Positions 55,401 to 63,973 of a stretch of 64,000 nucleotides of DNA are shown here, piece by piece. The stretch is taken from contig CM069455.1 of NCBI GenBank assembly GCA_035610835.1, forward strand, positions 20,535,874 to 20,599,873. Direction: 5' to 3'. The position numbers were made by a program, and so were the translations under genes. The stretch comes from Ophiura sarsii. Taxonomy: Eukaryota > Echinodermata > Ophiuroidea > Amphilepidida > Ophiuridae. Under the pieces are notes generated by a model that saw only the letters and a list, made by a program, of their open reading frames with translations, did not search any database and was not told the origin of the DNA. Within the stretch, counting starts at the first letter, position 1, and every line of letters begins with the position of its first letter.

Positions 55401-56914
55401 TTTTGTTTGTCAAACCTAAATAAAGTTCTGTAAGTGGTAGGGTTGACTTTATCACGATTAAGCCTGATGTTATACACCTTAGGTTGTGGTCTTCGAGGTA
55501 AAAACATGACAGAAGATGTGATATGTCTGTACTGGCTAAACAGCAAGCCACAAATGAGGTGCTTGTACAATCACTAGTAAATGCTAATCAAAGGTCATTT
55601 TTATGAATACAAATTGAAGTAGGTGCTAATCTCTCTGGCATTTACTTATAAGTAAAAAGCAATTACTAATGCTTAAAATGTGCAGCTTTTACTTCAAAGT
55701 CATTGCTTATGTCTATGAATAAACATTTAAGTAAAAGGTTAGTAAAAGGGGGTTGTTACTTTAGTAAAAGCAATTACTTATTTTTATGAATACCGCCTAA
55801 TGTATGTGCGACGCTTGCGTATGCCAAAATCGTGTTACGCACTTGGATTACTTTTGCGCTCGGATGAATAAAAAACAAATATTTCTCGCCAATTTGGAAC
55901 TGATTGAACTTTAATTAGATTAAACATTATGTTTATCAAAACCAGTGATTGAGGTGAATAAATATAAATATTCATTCACCAACTAACGTTTCTTCTGACT
56001 AGTTCGGTCAGATTTCATCAGAGTTGTGATCCACTGTTGGAACCACGGGAGCTGGTGTTGCCAGATACGTGGGGAATCAGAGTTGCCTGATTCTTTCTTC
56101 AACAGCGGATATACATGCTGAGTAATCTCTACAATCCGCTGTTGAAGAAAGAATCAGGCAACTCTGATTCCCGCGTATCTGGCAACACCAGTTCCCGCGG
56201 TTCCAACAGTGGATCACAACTATGATGAAATCTGACTGAACTAGTCAGAAGTAACGTTAGTTGGTGAGTGAATATTTATATTTATTCACCTCAATCACTG
56301 GTTTTGATAAACATAATGTTTAATCTAATTATTTACCACAACAAACCTGATGAACTTATACAATAATTTGATTGAACTATAACTTACCCTAACAGTTAAA
56401 CGTAAACAGAATCTATGATGTCTGGTGTCCATTGTGAAATTGGTGATGAGGTTGAATAGATTCCAGGCAGGGGCGCATGCACCTTCACTCTGTTATACAA
56501 TATAATAGTAAGGGAGTGTTCATAAATACTTTGGTGTGGGGAGGCCGGTTGGAAAATATGAAGGGGTGGGGGCAACACTGTTAGTTGGAGTTACAAGTTG
56601 ATTAAGCATCAGTTTTTTAACAGATGATAACAGATCATCAAAAATGTGAGTGAAATAAGAAAGATGAATTTAGTGATGGAACTGCAGGGATATTGAAATC
56701 AGGAAGGCGAGTGCTACCATGAATCAAGACAGGGGTCAATACAATCTTTTACTTACTCATATTTTAAGATTATAAAACCAAAAAGAAAGCATGTAAGTTT
56801 TATCATAATTTTCTTGACAGCAGCAATTCCATGTCAACTTCAATTCAGTTTATACCTAAGCAAACAACAAAAGTCAACAGCATTCCATCTGCAGTGCCAT
56901 CTATCAATGTCAAC

Positions 56915-56950
<36 letters not shown>

Positions 56951-59900
56951 AGTATAATGTTGTAATCATCTGCATGAACAAAAACATGGATTAAGGGTAC
57001 TTTTTTACTACAATGCAGACCTGTGCTATCAGAGAATAAGGGTGTGTTTTTTTCAACCTGAATCTGCACTATAGGGTTGATGAGTGGGTCAATAGCCACT
57101 GTAAAAATAGCCGAAAATGGTTAGGGCCTAACAGACAAATTTACTAACAAAACTGAAACACACAATTACTTCATACATTTGTTCAGTCTAAACTCTCTTG
57201 AGGACCTATATCCTTTGCTATGATTATGATTCGTCGAGCTATAATCCTTGTTAAGGGTTATTTTTTTCTTCTTTGAGAATCTGTGTTAAGGATAGTTTTT
57301 GAGACAGTTCACAGACAAATAAATCACAAAATATAATGAGGCTGTTTGTGATCTTCAGATTTGCTGTGTTCTGTGTTCCTTTTTGATTAGAGGCACCAAA
57401 GATTTGGTTTTTTTCTTCTGCAAAAAAATAAAATAAATCAGGGTCAGGCGGGTTACGCTAGTGTCAGCCCCCTGCTACCTACCCGTAAGACGAATCCTTT
57501 GATGAAATTAAATGCTTCCGTGTAGTTACCACTCAGGAAACAGCAACACACAGCTATGAATTCCAGTCTCTACAATGAAATCGAAATAAAACAAAATCTC
57601 AAACTATATATATATCTTCTAAAAATTCATGCTGTGTCATCATGTCTATAGTTCAATCAGTTCCAATTTGGCGAGAAATATTCGGGTTTTATTTATCCGC
57701 GCGCAAAAGTAATCCAAGCGCAAGCGCGAAATTTTGGCATACCCAAGCGTCATGCATACAATGACACTGCGACATTGGGCGCCATATTGTGCAATGCAAG
57801 AGTGTTGAATGCGATGCTTTTCTGAATTCATTCGCTGCTGTAAACAGGTTTTGCCAATTTGGAGCTGACTGAACTACATATACAGAGCACTTTTACATGA
57901 CTTCCAATGTGTACCTGACTTGCAATCTCAACCTGCTTTCAAACCACCATATCAATTTCATTGTTAACGTTTTCAATTGTTTTCTTCACTTCTTTCTTAA
58001 CTGCATCTTTTTCCATGCGGCAGTCCAAAATTTCACAAAAGTTTCAAAAATGTCAACATCATTTAATCCATCATCATATTTAGAATCACCATCAGAGATG
58101 CATTAAAATAAGTACAAACATGCCTAGCATTAGTTCAGTAATTCTTGAGATAGATTTGAAAGTTGGGAAAAGTTTCTGAATAATCTGTTTTGTATATTGG
58201 TAAAACCAATAGCGGCATGGAAAGTGTTAAGTAAGTGGTTGTCTCTATAAATCGCTCTGATATAAAACTTGTCTGCCTTAATATCAATGTGTTTGTTTAG
58301 TTGGTTATTTCCCGGGGCTGGGGAGTAGTGCATATGTGTTTACGGGTATGTGCCGCCAAATAGGGTCCCATTTTTCACCCTCTGGTAAATGGATGACCCC
58401 TTTTCAAAGCCATTTTTGGTAAATGTATGGATCTAAAATCCTCAATTTTGCCGTTTTTGGCTGACATTTTAAGCATGGGTTTCTGGTAAACATATGGGTC
58501 TATTCCCCCCCCCCCCTCCCCGAAAATTGGTAACTGTTTAGGTCAAGTTTCATTTTGCTGGCGGCACATCCCTACCAAAAAAATATCTGAGTATGCCCCA
58601 ACCCAGCCCCCCCCCCCCCCCCCACCACACCAGATTATTTCCTTACCTCCTTCTTAGCTGCATCATAAGTTAGTGGTTGTCTTTCGGGATTTTTCACATT
58701 GGTTCTAATTGCTCTGATAGCAAACTTTGCTGCCAAATCCGCCTGATCAGTAGCTATTAACGCTTCACACATCTTAGTGAATAAGTTAAACCAGTCATCT
58801 CTTCTTATCACCGCATGGTCATCACTTATGTCAATTTCTAATAATAGGAATATAAAATAATCGGACATTAGGCGACAATAAAACAACAACCCTGATCTGC
58901 TGCCCCTACCAATCAATTTATTTCTATTTGGTGAACAGGCGATAGAGTGACAAGGTGATCAATTGAAGCATCTCCAATTCTCATCTACTATCGACCTGCT
59001 AGCAGGGGTAGCACTGGCTCAAAAATGTGAGGAGTCCCATTACATTTTTCAGGACCCTTTAAGGACTGCAAAAACTAAATTTAATGGGTCCCCCAGAAAT
59101 ATAAGGAGTCCTGAAGTTTGAGCCTTTGAAAATGGTCAAAAAACGATTTAGAGAAACTCGAGGTCACAAACTAACTTATGATTTGGTTAGGGGATAGGGG
59201 TTAACTATCTCGGTTGAACTGCAGGGTCGCAAAAAATTGCTAGTGAACGTGTAACTCATACCTATGTCGTGTCCATGTTAATCAGTAAAAGATACTTATA
59301 GAATGTTTTGGAAATCGCTAGAAACTTTTGCGGAAGCAATTCGGAAGTGATTTAATGTATTTAAAAACTTTTAAAAATACAGGATTTGCATTGTATTTAT
59401 CTTTTACGGACATTAACAAATTTACAATGTAGGAGGTTGACAATTTTCAGAATGTCTTAAGGTTTCCACATCCATACATCGTCAGATTTGAGGGGTCCAT
59501 TCATTTTCGATTGGGACCCGTTAGTAGTGAAGTTCAATATGTAAACTTAGGCGTCCCACAAGAAAATGAGGGGTCCTAGGACGCGCAAGAACGCGACCCT
59601 TGCCTGCTAGTTGTCGCTATCTGTTAAATAATCAATAGTCTTCCTATTGCTACGCAGAGGCTGTGTGTAGAAAAACCAAATGCTAAAATGAAAAACGGAC
59701 TTTGTTATCAACACATAGCTGTATTAATAATAAATCAATCTTCATGTGGAATATCTCAAGAAGAATTAATTTTACAAATTTATATTTTAATATTTGTTTA
59801 CATATGAGCTTTAGTTTTGCAGTTAAGAGCATATTTATTACATGTAAGATGCTATTTTGATGACTGTTGTCTTATACAACATTAAGATTTAAACTACAAG

Positions 59901-62143
59901 GGGTGTCCCAAAAATTTCATACTTTTTGAAGCTTTATATCTCCGGTAAAATAATCACAGTTTAAAAGAGGAAACTTATGGAATTGTTTTAATACCAAACT
60001 TACAATAACAGCTACCTGTATTGCCAAAGTAGAGACAAAAGTTTTCTGAACTTCCAAACTGTGCTTTCATATACATGTAAACGTATGTTTTAATGAGCTC
60101 ATGTACTTGATTGATTGAAGGCAGTGAGAAAGGGAGAGAGGCAGTGAAGAAAAATATTTCCCATGGTAAATTTTAAAATTTCAGATTAAAATAATCCTTG
60201 AATTATGAACATTATTAATATTGTGAACAAAATGTAATAAGTGAAAGCCTTTTGGCAAAAGCCTTGAATAGAATATGACGACCATGCAGCATGTGATTAC
60301 AGCTACCGTGGTGTCCTGCATTGTGACCAAAATGTTCAATGTATGTTATAATATACTAACACTTTTTTTGTGGCCGTCGTCTGCAGACGACAGTCCCAAA
60401 ATGTCCCAAAATGTTAAATGTCTAAATTATTGAATTTCATTATCATATTTGGAATCACCATGAGAAATGCATTAAAATAAGTACAAACATGCCCAGTATT
60501 GGTTCAGTAATCCTCGAGATAGACTTTGAAATTTGGGAAAGGTTCAGAAAAATCTGTTTTTTATATGGTAAAACTAATATAGCTGCTTGGAAAGTGTTAA
60601 GAGGCCTCAGAAAAGTTGACAAGTTTGGTATCAGAATAATTCAACAAGTTTTCTCTATCCAAACAGGTTTTTAGTTTGATTCTACTCATTAAATTACTAA
60701 AGAAATAAACCTTAAAAATGTATTGATATTTTTAGGACACCCTGTATTGGTTAACTGTAGTCTATTTGTTCATCACGAGACATTGTGGTAACTAAACAGG
60801 CGCAACATTTACGCACACCTATGTGTCTTCCGCCTTTCTACGTGTGAGTGAATACGCCAGCGCTTCAAGTAGGCGAGCACGTTTATGGACTGCAATTAGT
60901 GAATGACGTACGTCACTGTCTTGTGATGGACAAATAGACTATAGAAACAAATTTGGATCAGTAGCTACACACCTTGGTTTATCCTTAGTGTAAGACAGCA
61001 CAAAACGAACCTAGCACCAAATCCTCTATTGAGGGATTAAAGGATTATACAGCTTTAATCCGTAATAGGTCTGGACACTAGTCTAACTTATAACTATCTT
61101 ACACCAAGGATACACCCAAAACTTGATGATTTTCATCTGGTGTCATTTTCAAATATTTGGTCAGCATAGCTGCAGCTGTTTCAGTAAAGTCTTTAGTCCT
61201 TGTGAGTGTTGTAGCATACAATGTTGACATTTACGTCAGTTAAGAAACACAATTTGTATCTATAGCTACAAACCTTGATGATTTTCATCCGGTGTCATTT
61301 TCAAATATTTGGTGAGCATAGCTGCAGCTGTTTCAGTTAAGTCTTTGCCTTTCTACGTGTGAGTGAATACGCCAGCGCTTCGAGTAGGCTATAAGCACGT
61401 TTATGGACTGCAATTAGTGAATGATGTATGTCACTGTCTTGTGATGGACAAATAGACTATAGAAACAAATTTGGATCGGTAGCTATACTCTATTTGGCTT
61501 CCTCTGGACAGTGACGTCACTTAACAGGCGCAGCTTTTACGCACACGTATGTATCTTCCGTCTTTCAACGCTCATGTGTATACGCTAGCGCCTCGAATGG
61601 GCGCGAGCCTTAAGTGCTGCAATTAGTAGAATACGCAGTTACGTCACTGTCTCGCGATGGCCAAATAGACTTTACAAACCTTGATGATTTTCATCTGGTG
61701 TCATTTTCAAATATTTGGTGAGCATAGCTGCAGCTGTTTCAGTAAATTCTTTAGTCCTTGTGAGTGTTGTAGCATGCAATGTTGACATTTACGTCAGTTA
61801 AGAAACACAATTTGCATCTAAAGCTACAAACCTTGATGATTTTCATCTGGTGTCATTTTCAAATATTGGTGAGCATAGCTGCAGCTGTTTCAGTAAAGTC
61901 TTAGTCCTTGTGAGTGTTGTAGCATACAATGTTGACATTTACGTCAGTTAAGAAACACAATTTGTATCTATAGCTACAAACCTTGATGATTTTCATCCGG
62001 TGTCATTTTCAAATATTTGGTGAGCATAGCTGTAGCTGTTTCAGTAAAGTCTTTGTATAGTCCTTGTGAGTGTTGTAGCATGCAACGTTGGTATACTATC
62101 TGGATATTCTGTGGACCATGTAACTCACTGTCACTATCTTCCT
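49233..62143 (-). CDS. GTF3C3: GTF3C3, general transcription factor IIIC subunit 3, C-terminal 337 residues
   Basis: On the - strand, joining 62143-61982, 58837-58647, 57569-57483, 56489-56388, 53627-53549, 52510-52386, 50680-50593 and 49411-49233 gives 1013 nt, all GT-AG and in phase, ending at TGA 49233-49235. Diagnostic motifs in order: RRDDWFNLF, AWNLFNLI then RHHRFCLRL, LSVLNGHNAFISGSFKHAL, FCIGLCMLHIACQKYS, RYQELRGETQETYYNLGR, LHHLAVHYYQKALDTAP and AYNLAMIYRHSGN. The last three are TPR-type helices that in the family form part of the TFIIIC A-block that contacts BRF1/TFIIIB. TFIIIC recognises the internal promoters of RNA polymerase III genes. The first half of the protein (family length about 880) must lie beyond 64000. 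About 50 residues expected between the first two exons here are absent. Confidence 0.92.
49412..50592 (-). other. Last GTF3C3 intron
   Basis: No exon. It contains a poly-C tract (50067-50085) with GC-rich flanks, and a CTCTCAGGTAGGGTCATTCG block (from about 50391) that belongs to the CCTGTTCTA family. Confidence 0.6.
50593..50680 (-). CDS. GTF3C3: GTF3C3 internal exon g
   Basis: 88 nt, phase 0 in and 1 out; SFAFLKRYQELRGETQETYY, then NLGRALNQL. Donor TAA/GTAAGT. Confidence 0.92.
51872..52072. mobile_element. TCAGTTCCAAATTGGCGA-family MITE, weak ends (GTF3C3 intron)
   Basis: ATAGTTATCAGTCAGTTTCA to CTCGCCCATGTGGAACTACA with the shared interior (TGCCAAAATC, TTGGATTAATTTTGCGC). More diverged than the others. 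Confidence 0.7.
52386..52510 (-). CDS. GTF3C3: GTF3C3 internal exon f
   Basis: 125 nt, phase 1 in and 0 out; EYVRGYRMEPNEPMMHFCIG, then LCMLHIACQKYSMKKHSLVV and Q. Donor CAG/GTTGGT. Confidence 0.93.
52770..53303 (-). mobile_element. Truncated inverted relative of the 804-bp hAT element (GTF3C3 intron)
   Basis: Starts CAGGCTCCGAC and shares, in reverse order, CCCGATCRGGCA, the TTTACCTTTGTAAATAT region, CATTAAGC/TGCACATGTTT and TGCCGAATATGCC blocks with 22728-23531. The far end is lost. Confidence 0.8.
53549..53627 (-). CDS. GTF3C3: GTF3C3 internal exon e
   Basis: 79 nt, phase 0 in and 1 out; KFPETFALSVLNGHNAFISG, then SFKHAL. The LNGHNAF-SGSFKHALG string is close to the vertebrate protein. 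Confidence 0.93.
53883..54333. mobile_element. Mariner/Tc1-type TIR element, 451 bp (GTF3C3 intron)
   Basis: TACACTCGGCAAAAGAAGTT, then CTTGGACACT, is mirrored by AGTGTCCAGGAACTTCTTTT, then GACGAGTGTA (TIR about 30 bp, two mismatches). TA lies at the edge. No transposase ORF. Confidence 0.85.
54484..54640. mobile_element. CTGTAAAAGTGG MITE, one clear end
   Basis: TACTGTAAAAGTGGTAATTT at the left; the right end is lost. Confidence 0.55.
54980..55797 (-). mobile_element. PIF/Harbinger-type element, 818 bp, nested
   Basis: GGCCGTATTCATAAAAATAA, then GTAATTAC, is mirrored by AATTACTTATTTTTATGAAT, then ACCGCC. The flanks TTA and TAA fit the three-base TWA target of this superfamily, although they are not an exact direct pair. 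It carries a transposase fragment on the - strand. Confidence 0.82.
55261..55570 (-). pseudogene. HARBI1-like transposase fragment, frameshifted
   Basis: Two overlapping - frames read LNRDKVNPTTYRTLFRFDKQ, then NVEWLADTFIP, and after a frame change ETRGGRLTPVAQMETTLAYL, then SDPGYQTSIAEI. That is the N-terminal helical region of Harbinger transposases ahead of the catalytic DDE part, which is absent. Confidence 0.75.
55913..56330. repeat. 418-bp near-perfect palindrome (GTF3C3 intron)
   Basis: Arms 55913-56110 and 56134-56330 (about 198 bp each) are inverted copies with only a few differences (CACGGGAGCTGG against CCAGTTCCCGCG). The loop is 23 bases. It begins two bases after a MITE and its far arm ends 57 bases from the exon d donor. 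Confidence 0.93.
56388..56489 (-). CDS. GTF3C3: GTF3C3 internal exon d
   Basis: 102 nt, phase 0-0; SEGACAPAWNLFNLITNFTM, then DTRHHRFCLRLTVR. The RHHRFCLRL string is highly characteristic. The big palindrome begins 57 bases beyond its donor. Confidence 0.92.
56917..56945. repeat. Poly-G tract, 29 G (GTF3C3 intron)
   Basis: The longest homopolymer of the window; on the transcribed - strand it is poly-C. Confidence 0.9.
57483..57569 (-). CDS. GTF3C3: GTF3C3 internal exon c
   Basis: 87 nt, phase 0-0; RLEFIAVCCCFLSGNYTEAF, then NFIKGFVLR, a TPR-like helix pair. Donor CGG/GTAGGT. Confidence 0.88.
57646..57876. mobile_element. TCAGTTCCAAATTGGCGA-family MITE (GTF3C3 intron)
   Basis: CTATAGTTCAATCAGTTCCA to GCCAATTTGGAGCTGACTGA, 231 bp; opposite orientation to the 54859 copy. 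Best-preserved ends. Confidence 0.85.
57998..58230. mobile_element. TTAACACTTTCC MITE, copy 2 (GTF3C3 intron)
   Basis: Same interior as 48952; left end worn (TTTTTCCATGCGGCAG), right end GGAAAGTGTTAA. Confidence 0.8.
58318..58604. mobile_element. GGTATGTGCCGCCA TIR element (GTF3C3 intron)
   Basis: GGGTATGTGCCGCCA (about 58344) pairs with TGGCGGCACATCCC (-58572); related outer bases extend on both sides. The interior has a poly-C run. Confidence 0.6.
58647..58837 (-). CDS. GTF3C3: GTF3C3 internal exon b
   Basis: 191 nt, phase 1 in and 0 out; EIDISDDHAVIRRDDWFNLF, then CEALIATDQADLAAK and ending DAAKKE before GTAAGG. Confidence 0.9.
59003..59602. mobile_element. hAT-type element, 600 bp, perfect 8-bp duplication (GTF3C3 intron)
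   Basis: CAGGGGTAGC opens and GCGACCCTTG closes it; CCTGCTAG occurs at 58995-59002 and 59603-59610. AGGGGTCC and GGAGTCC blocks recur near both ends. No transposase ORF. Confidence 0.85.
59895..60746. mobile_element. Mariner-type element with a TTAA MITE inside (GTF3C3 intron)
   Basis: TACAAGGGGTGTCCCAAAAA pairs with TTTTTAGGACACCCTGTA at the right. 60357-60600 within it is a separate insertion. Confidence 0.65.
60357..60600. mobile_element. TTAACACTTTCC MITE, copy 3
   Basis: Left TAACACTTTTTTTGTGGCCG, right TGGAAAGTGTTAA, shared interior; nested in the mariner-type element. Confidence 0.82.
60752..60945. mobile_element. TAGTCTATTTGNCCATC MITE (GTF3C3 intron)
   Basis: TAGTCTATTTGTTCATCACG is mirrored by TTGTGATGGACAAATAGACT; interior AGGCGCAAC, TTTACGCACAC, GCAATTAGTGAATGACG. 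A truncated copy is at 61345-61463 and a third at 61489-61671. Confidence 0.75.
61122..61980 (-). repeat. Decayed tandem copies of GTF3C3 exon a (3' half plus donor)
   Basis: About 150-bp units at 61122-61272, 61273-61345 (cut short), 61679-61830 and 61831-61980 repeat the sequence from CATGCTACAACACTCACAAG through the CATCAAG/GTTTGTAGC donor and about 50 bases of neighbouring sequence. They lack the 5' half and the acceptor of the exon. All have small deletions in the CTATACAAAGACTTTAC stretch that break the frame, apart from the unit that is cut before it. MITE copies separate units two and three. Confidence 0.88.
61489..61671. mobile_element. TAGTCTATTTGNCCATC MITE, copy inside the exon-copy array
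   Basis: TCTATTTGGCTTCCTCTGGA, then CAGTGACGTCACTT, is mirrored by GTTACGTCACTGTCTCGCGA, then TGGCCAAATAGACT. Confidence 0.75.
61982..62143 (-). CDS. GTF3C3: GTF3C3 internal exon a (most upstream in window)
   Basis: 162 nt, phase 1-1, acceptor TTTATTTTCAG, donor CATCAAG/GTTTGT. Reads EEDSDSELHGPQNIQIVYQR, then FTETATAMLTKYLKM and TPDENHQ. Its 3' half is the source of decayed copies in the following intron. Confidence 0.85.
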
Positions 62144-62398
62144 CTGAAAATAAACAAACATATAAAAGTATTGAACTTGAAGTAAATAATATGCTTGACA
62201 AAACCATTAATATACTCACATATTAATATTTCATCCTCATGCATCGGAGGATTTCATCAAAATGGCAATGATCCACGTTTGTGGCATTATGCGAGATGGT
62301 TTTCTCGATCGAACTTGATACGCATTATATGTAGGGCGACCATTTTTATGCAGTACTCGGTTCTCCGTTAGTAACCTGAGCTTATTTGTGCTTCGCAG

Positions 62399-63672
62399 TA
62401 AGGCCCAAATTTTTGTTTGTTTGTTTGTCCATAGAGGGTCCGAAAAAGGTAGGGTCGGTAGGTCGGATATTTTTTTTTTAAACTTTTTTTTTTTTTAAAT
62501 TGTGTTTGGGAATATAAATTCGGCATGAATACTGTGAATTGAAGTCGTCCAAACACAAACCACATCACTTTGATAGTATTGAACTCTTTTTCATGAGTTT
62601 GTTAGACTTGTACTTTAATACTTAGGCCTAGGCCTACAACTGAAACCAAATGAACATGTTGTCATGTCGGTCGCCGCCATTTATTATGATTGAAAATTTG
62701 CATAAAGTGAAACAACGTAGTGTTGAAGTTATGTTAGAAATATATACGTGAAAGCAGTGCTGTTATAGATACAAAATTTTGTATTGATATGTCGTAAAAG
62801 AAAACTTTGACATGTCGATATTATATTATCGATAAAATATAATTGGTTTCCGAATTCTGCAACTATTGTCCCCAATCAAAAACGTCAGATAAAACCTGAT
62901 CAGATCGGGAACGGGGGAAATATTCATATCAATGATGTACCCCATCAATAAATAACTTGGAAAATTGACCGAAAAGTCATTTAAAAACGTTAAATGAAGA
63001 CTAAATTGAACAAATTCCGAAGTAGCTGGCCGATACGGTCGCCATCTTTTAATTGATGAAAATCGTCCTTAATACGCATGCGTGTGACACATCGTGCTTT
63101 GGCTTTATTCGATTTCCCCTTCGGCCTCTTCCGAAACCTGATACGAATGGCGTATTGCTACGAAAATTATCCTTACGCATGCGTGTGACAATTTGTCCAA
63201 TCACAAATTTTACTTCAATTTTCCGGAACGGTACGAGTGACGTAATGCCAATAACAAGTGCTCGCAACTCATCTCGAAAGCACAGTTCCCCCATAGTTCC
63301 ACAGATGTGAATTAAGCCTCTGATTGACCAACTGCGCTCTCTGAAAATCATGGTTGTTTTTTATAAATACCAATATACGACTGGCATTCCCGATGGCGTT
63401 GTTATTCAGTATGAATTATTTTGATACTTCTGGATCAGGATCTGGATCATTATACTCCAATTAAGCAGGTTCTGCGCATTGGGGATGGTGTTTATAAAGA
63501 CCAGATTCATTATAGCGTACGAAATCAGGAATAAAACGGTCTGTTTGGCCATTTAAATTGCTCAAAAAGTTGTTTTAAAAAAATAATAGAAAATAAAAAA
63601 TAATACGATCGGCACCAAGGTACACGGTCGGTCGGACGTGGACAAACAAACAATTTTTTTTTTGGGCCTAAG
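62399..63672. mobile_element. TIR element of about 1.27 kb upstream of GTF3C3 exon a
   Basis: TAAGGCCCAAATTTTTGTTT, then GTTTGTTTGTCCA, at the left pairs with TGGACAAACAAACAATTTTT, then GGGCCTAAG, at the right. Inside the right end is GGTCGGTCGGACG, at the left GGGTCGGTAGGTCGG. The middle (62860-63360) is less repeat-like, with TACGCATGCGTGTGACA twice, CCAAT, TGACGTAA and TTCCGGAA. Confidence 0.7.
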
Positions 63673-63741
63673 GAACAACATTTTTATTGGGACGCACGCA
63701 TGTATTGCGTATATTCATGAGGTTTTAAATTAACTTTATTC

Positions 63742-63973
63742 TAACACTTTCGACGCGGCAGTCGTCTCCAGGCGACGGTTCCAAAATTTCACAAAATGTT
63801 TCAAAAATTTCAAAATTATTGATTGGAATCACCATCAGAAATGCATTAAAATAAGTACAAATATGCCTAGTATTGGTTCAGTAATTCTCGAGATAGACTT
63901 TGAATGTTTGGAAAGGTTTCTGACAAATCTGTTTTGTATATGGTAAAACTCCTAGCCACGTGGAAAGTGTTAA
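63742..63973. mobile_element. TTAACACTTTCC MITE, copy 4
   Basis: CTAACACTTTCGACGCGGCA to GCCACGTGGAAAGTGTTAA with the shared interior. Confidence 0.85.

Larger units (their letters stand above)
54859..55911. mobile_element. TCAGTTCCAAATTGGCGA-family MITE split by a Harbinger-type element
   Basis: CTATAGTTCAGTCAGTTCCA opens and CGCCAATTTGGAACTGATTG closes it. The usual interior is broken between GCAGAGTCA and TGTATGTGCGACGCTTGC by 54980-55797. Confidence 0.82.

Noticed and set aside
63049..63351. 100-codon open frame on - upstream of GTF3C3 exon a
   Set aside because: Lies inside a TIR-bounded element, has no GTF3C3 similarity and no splice sites that join exon a in phase.
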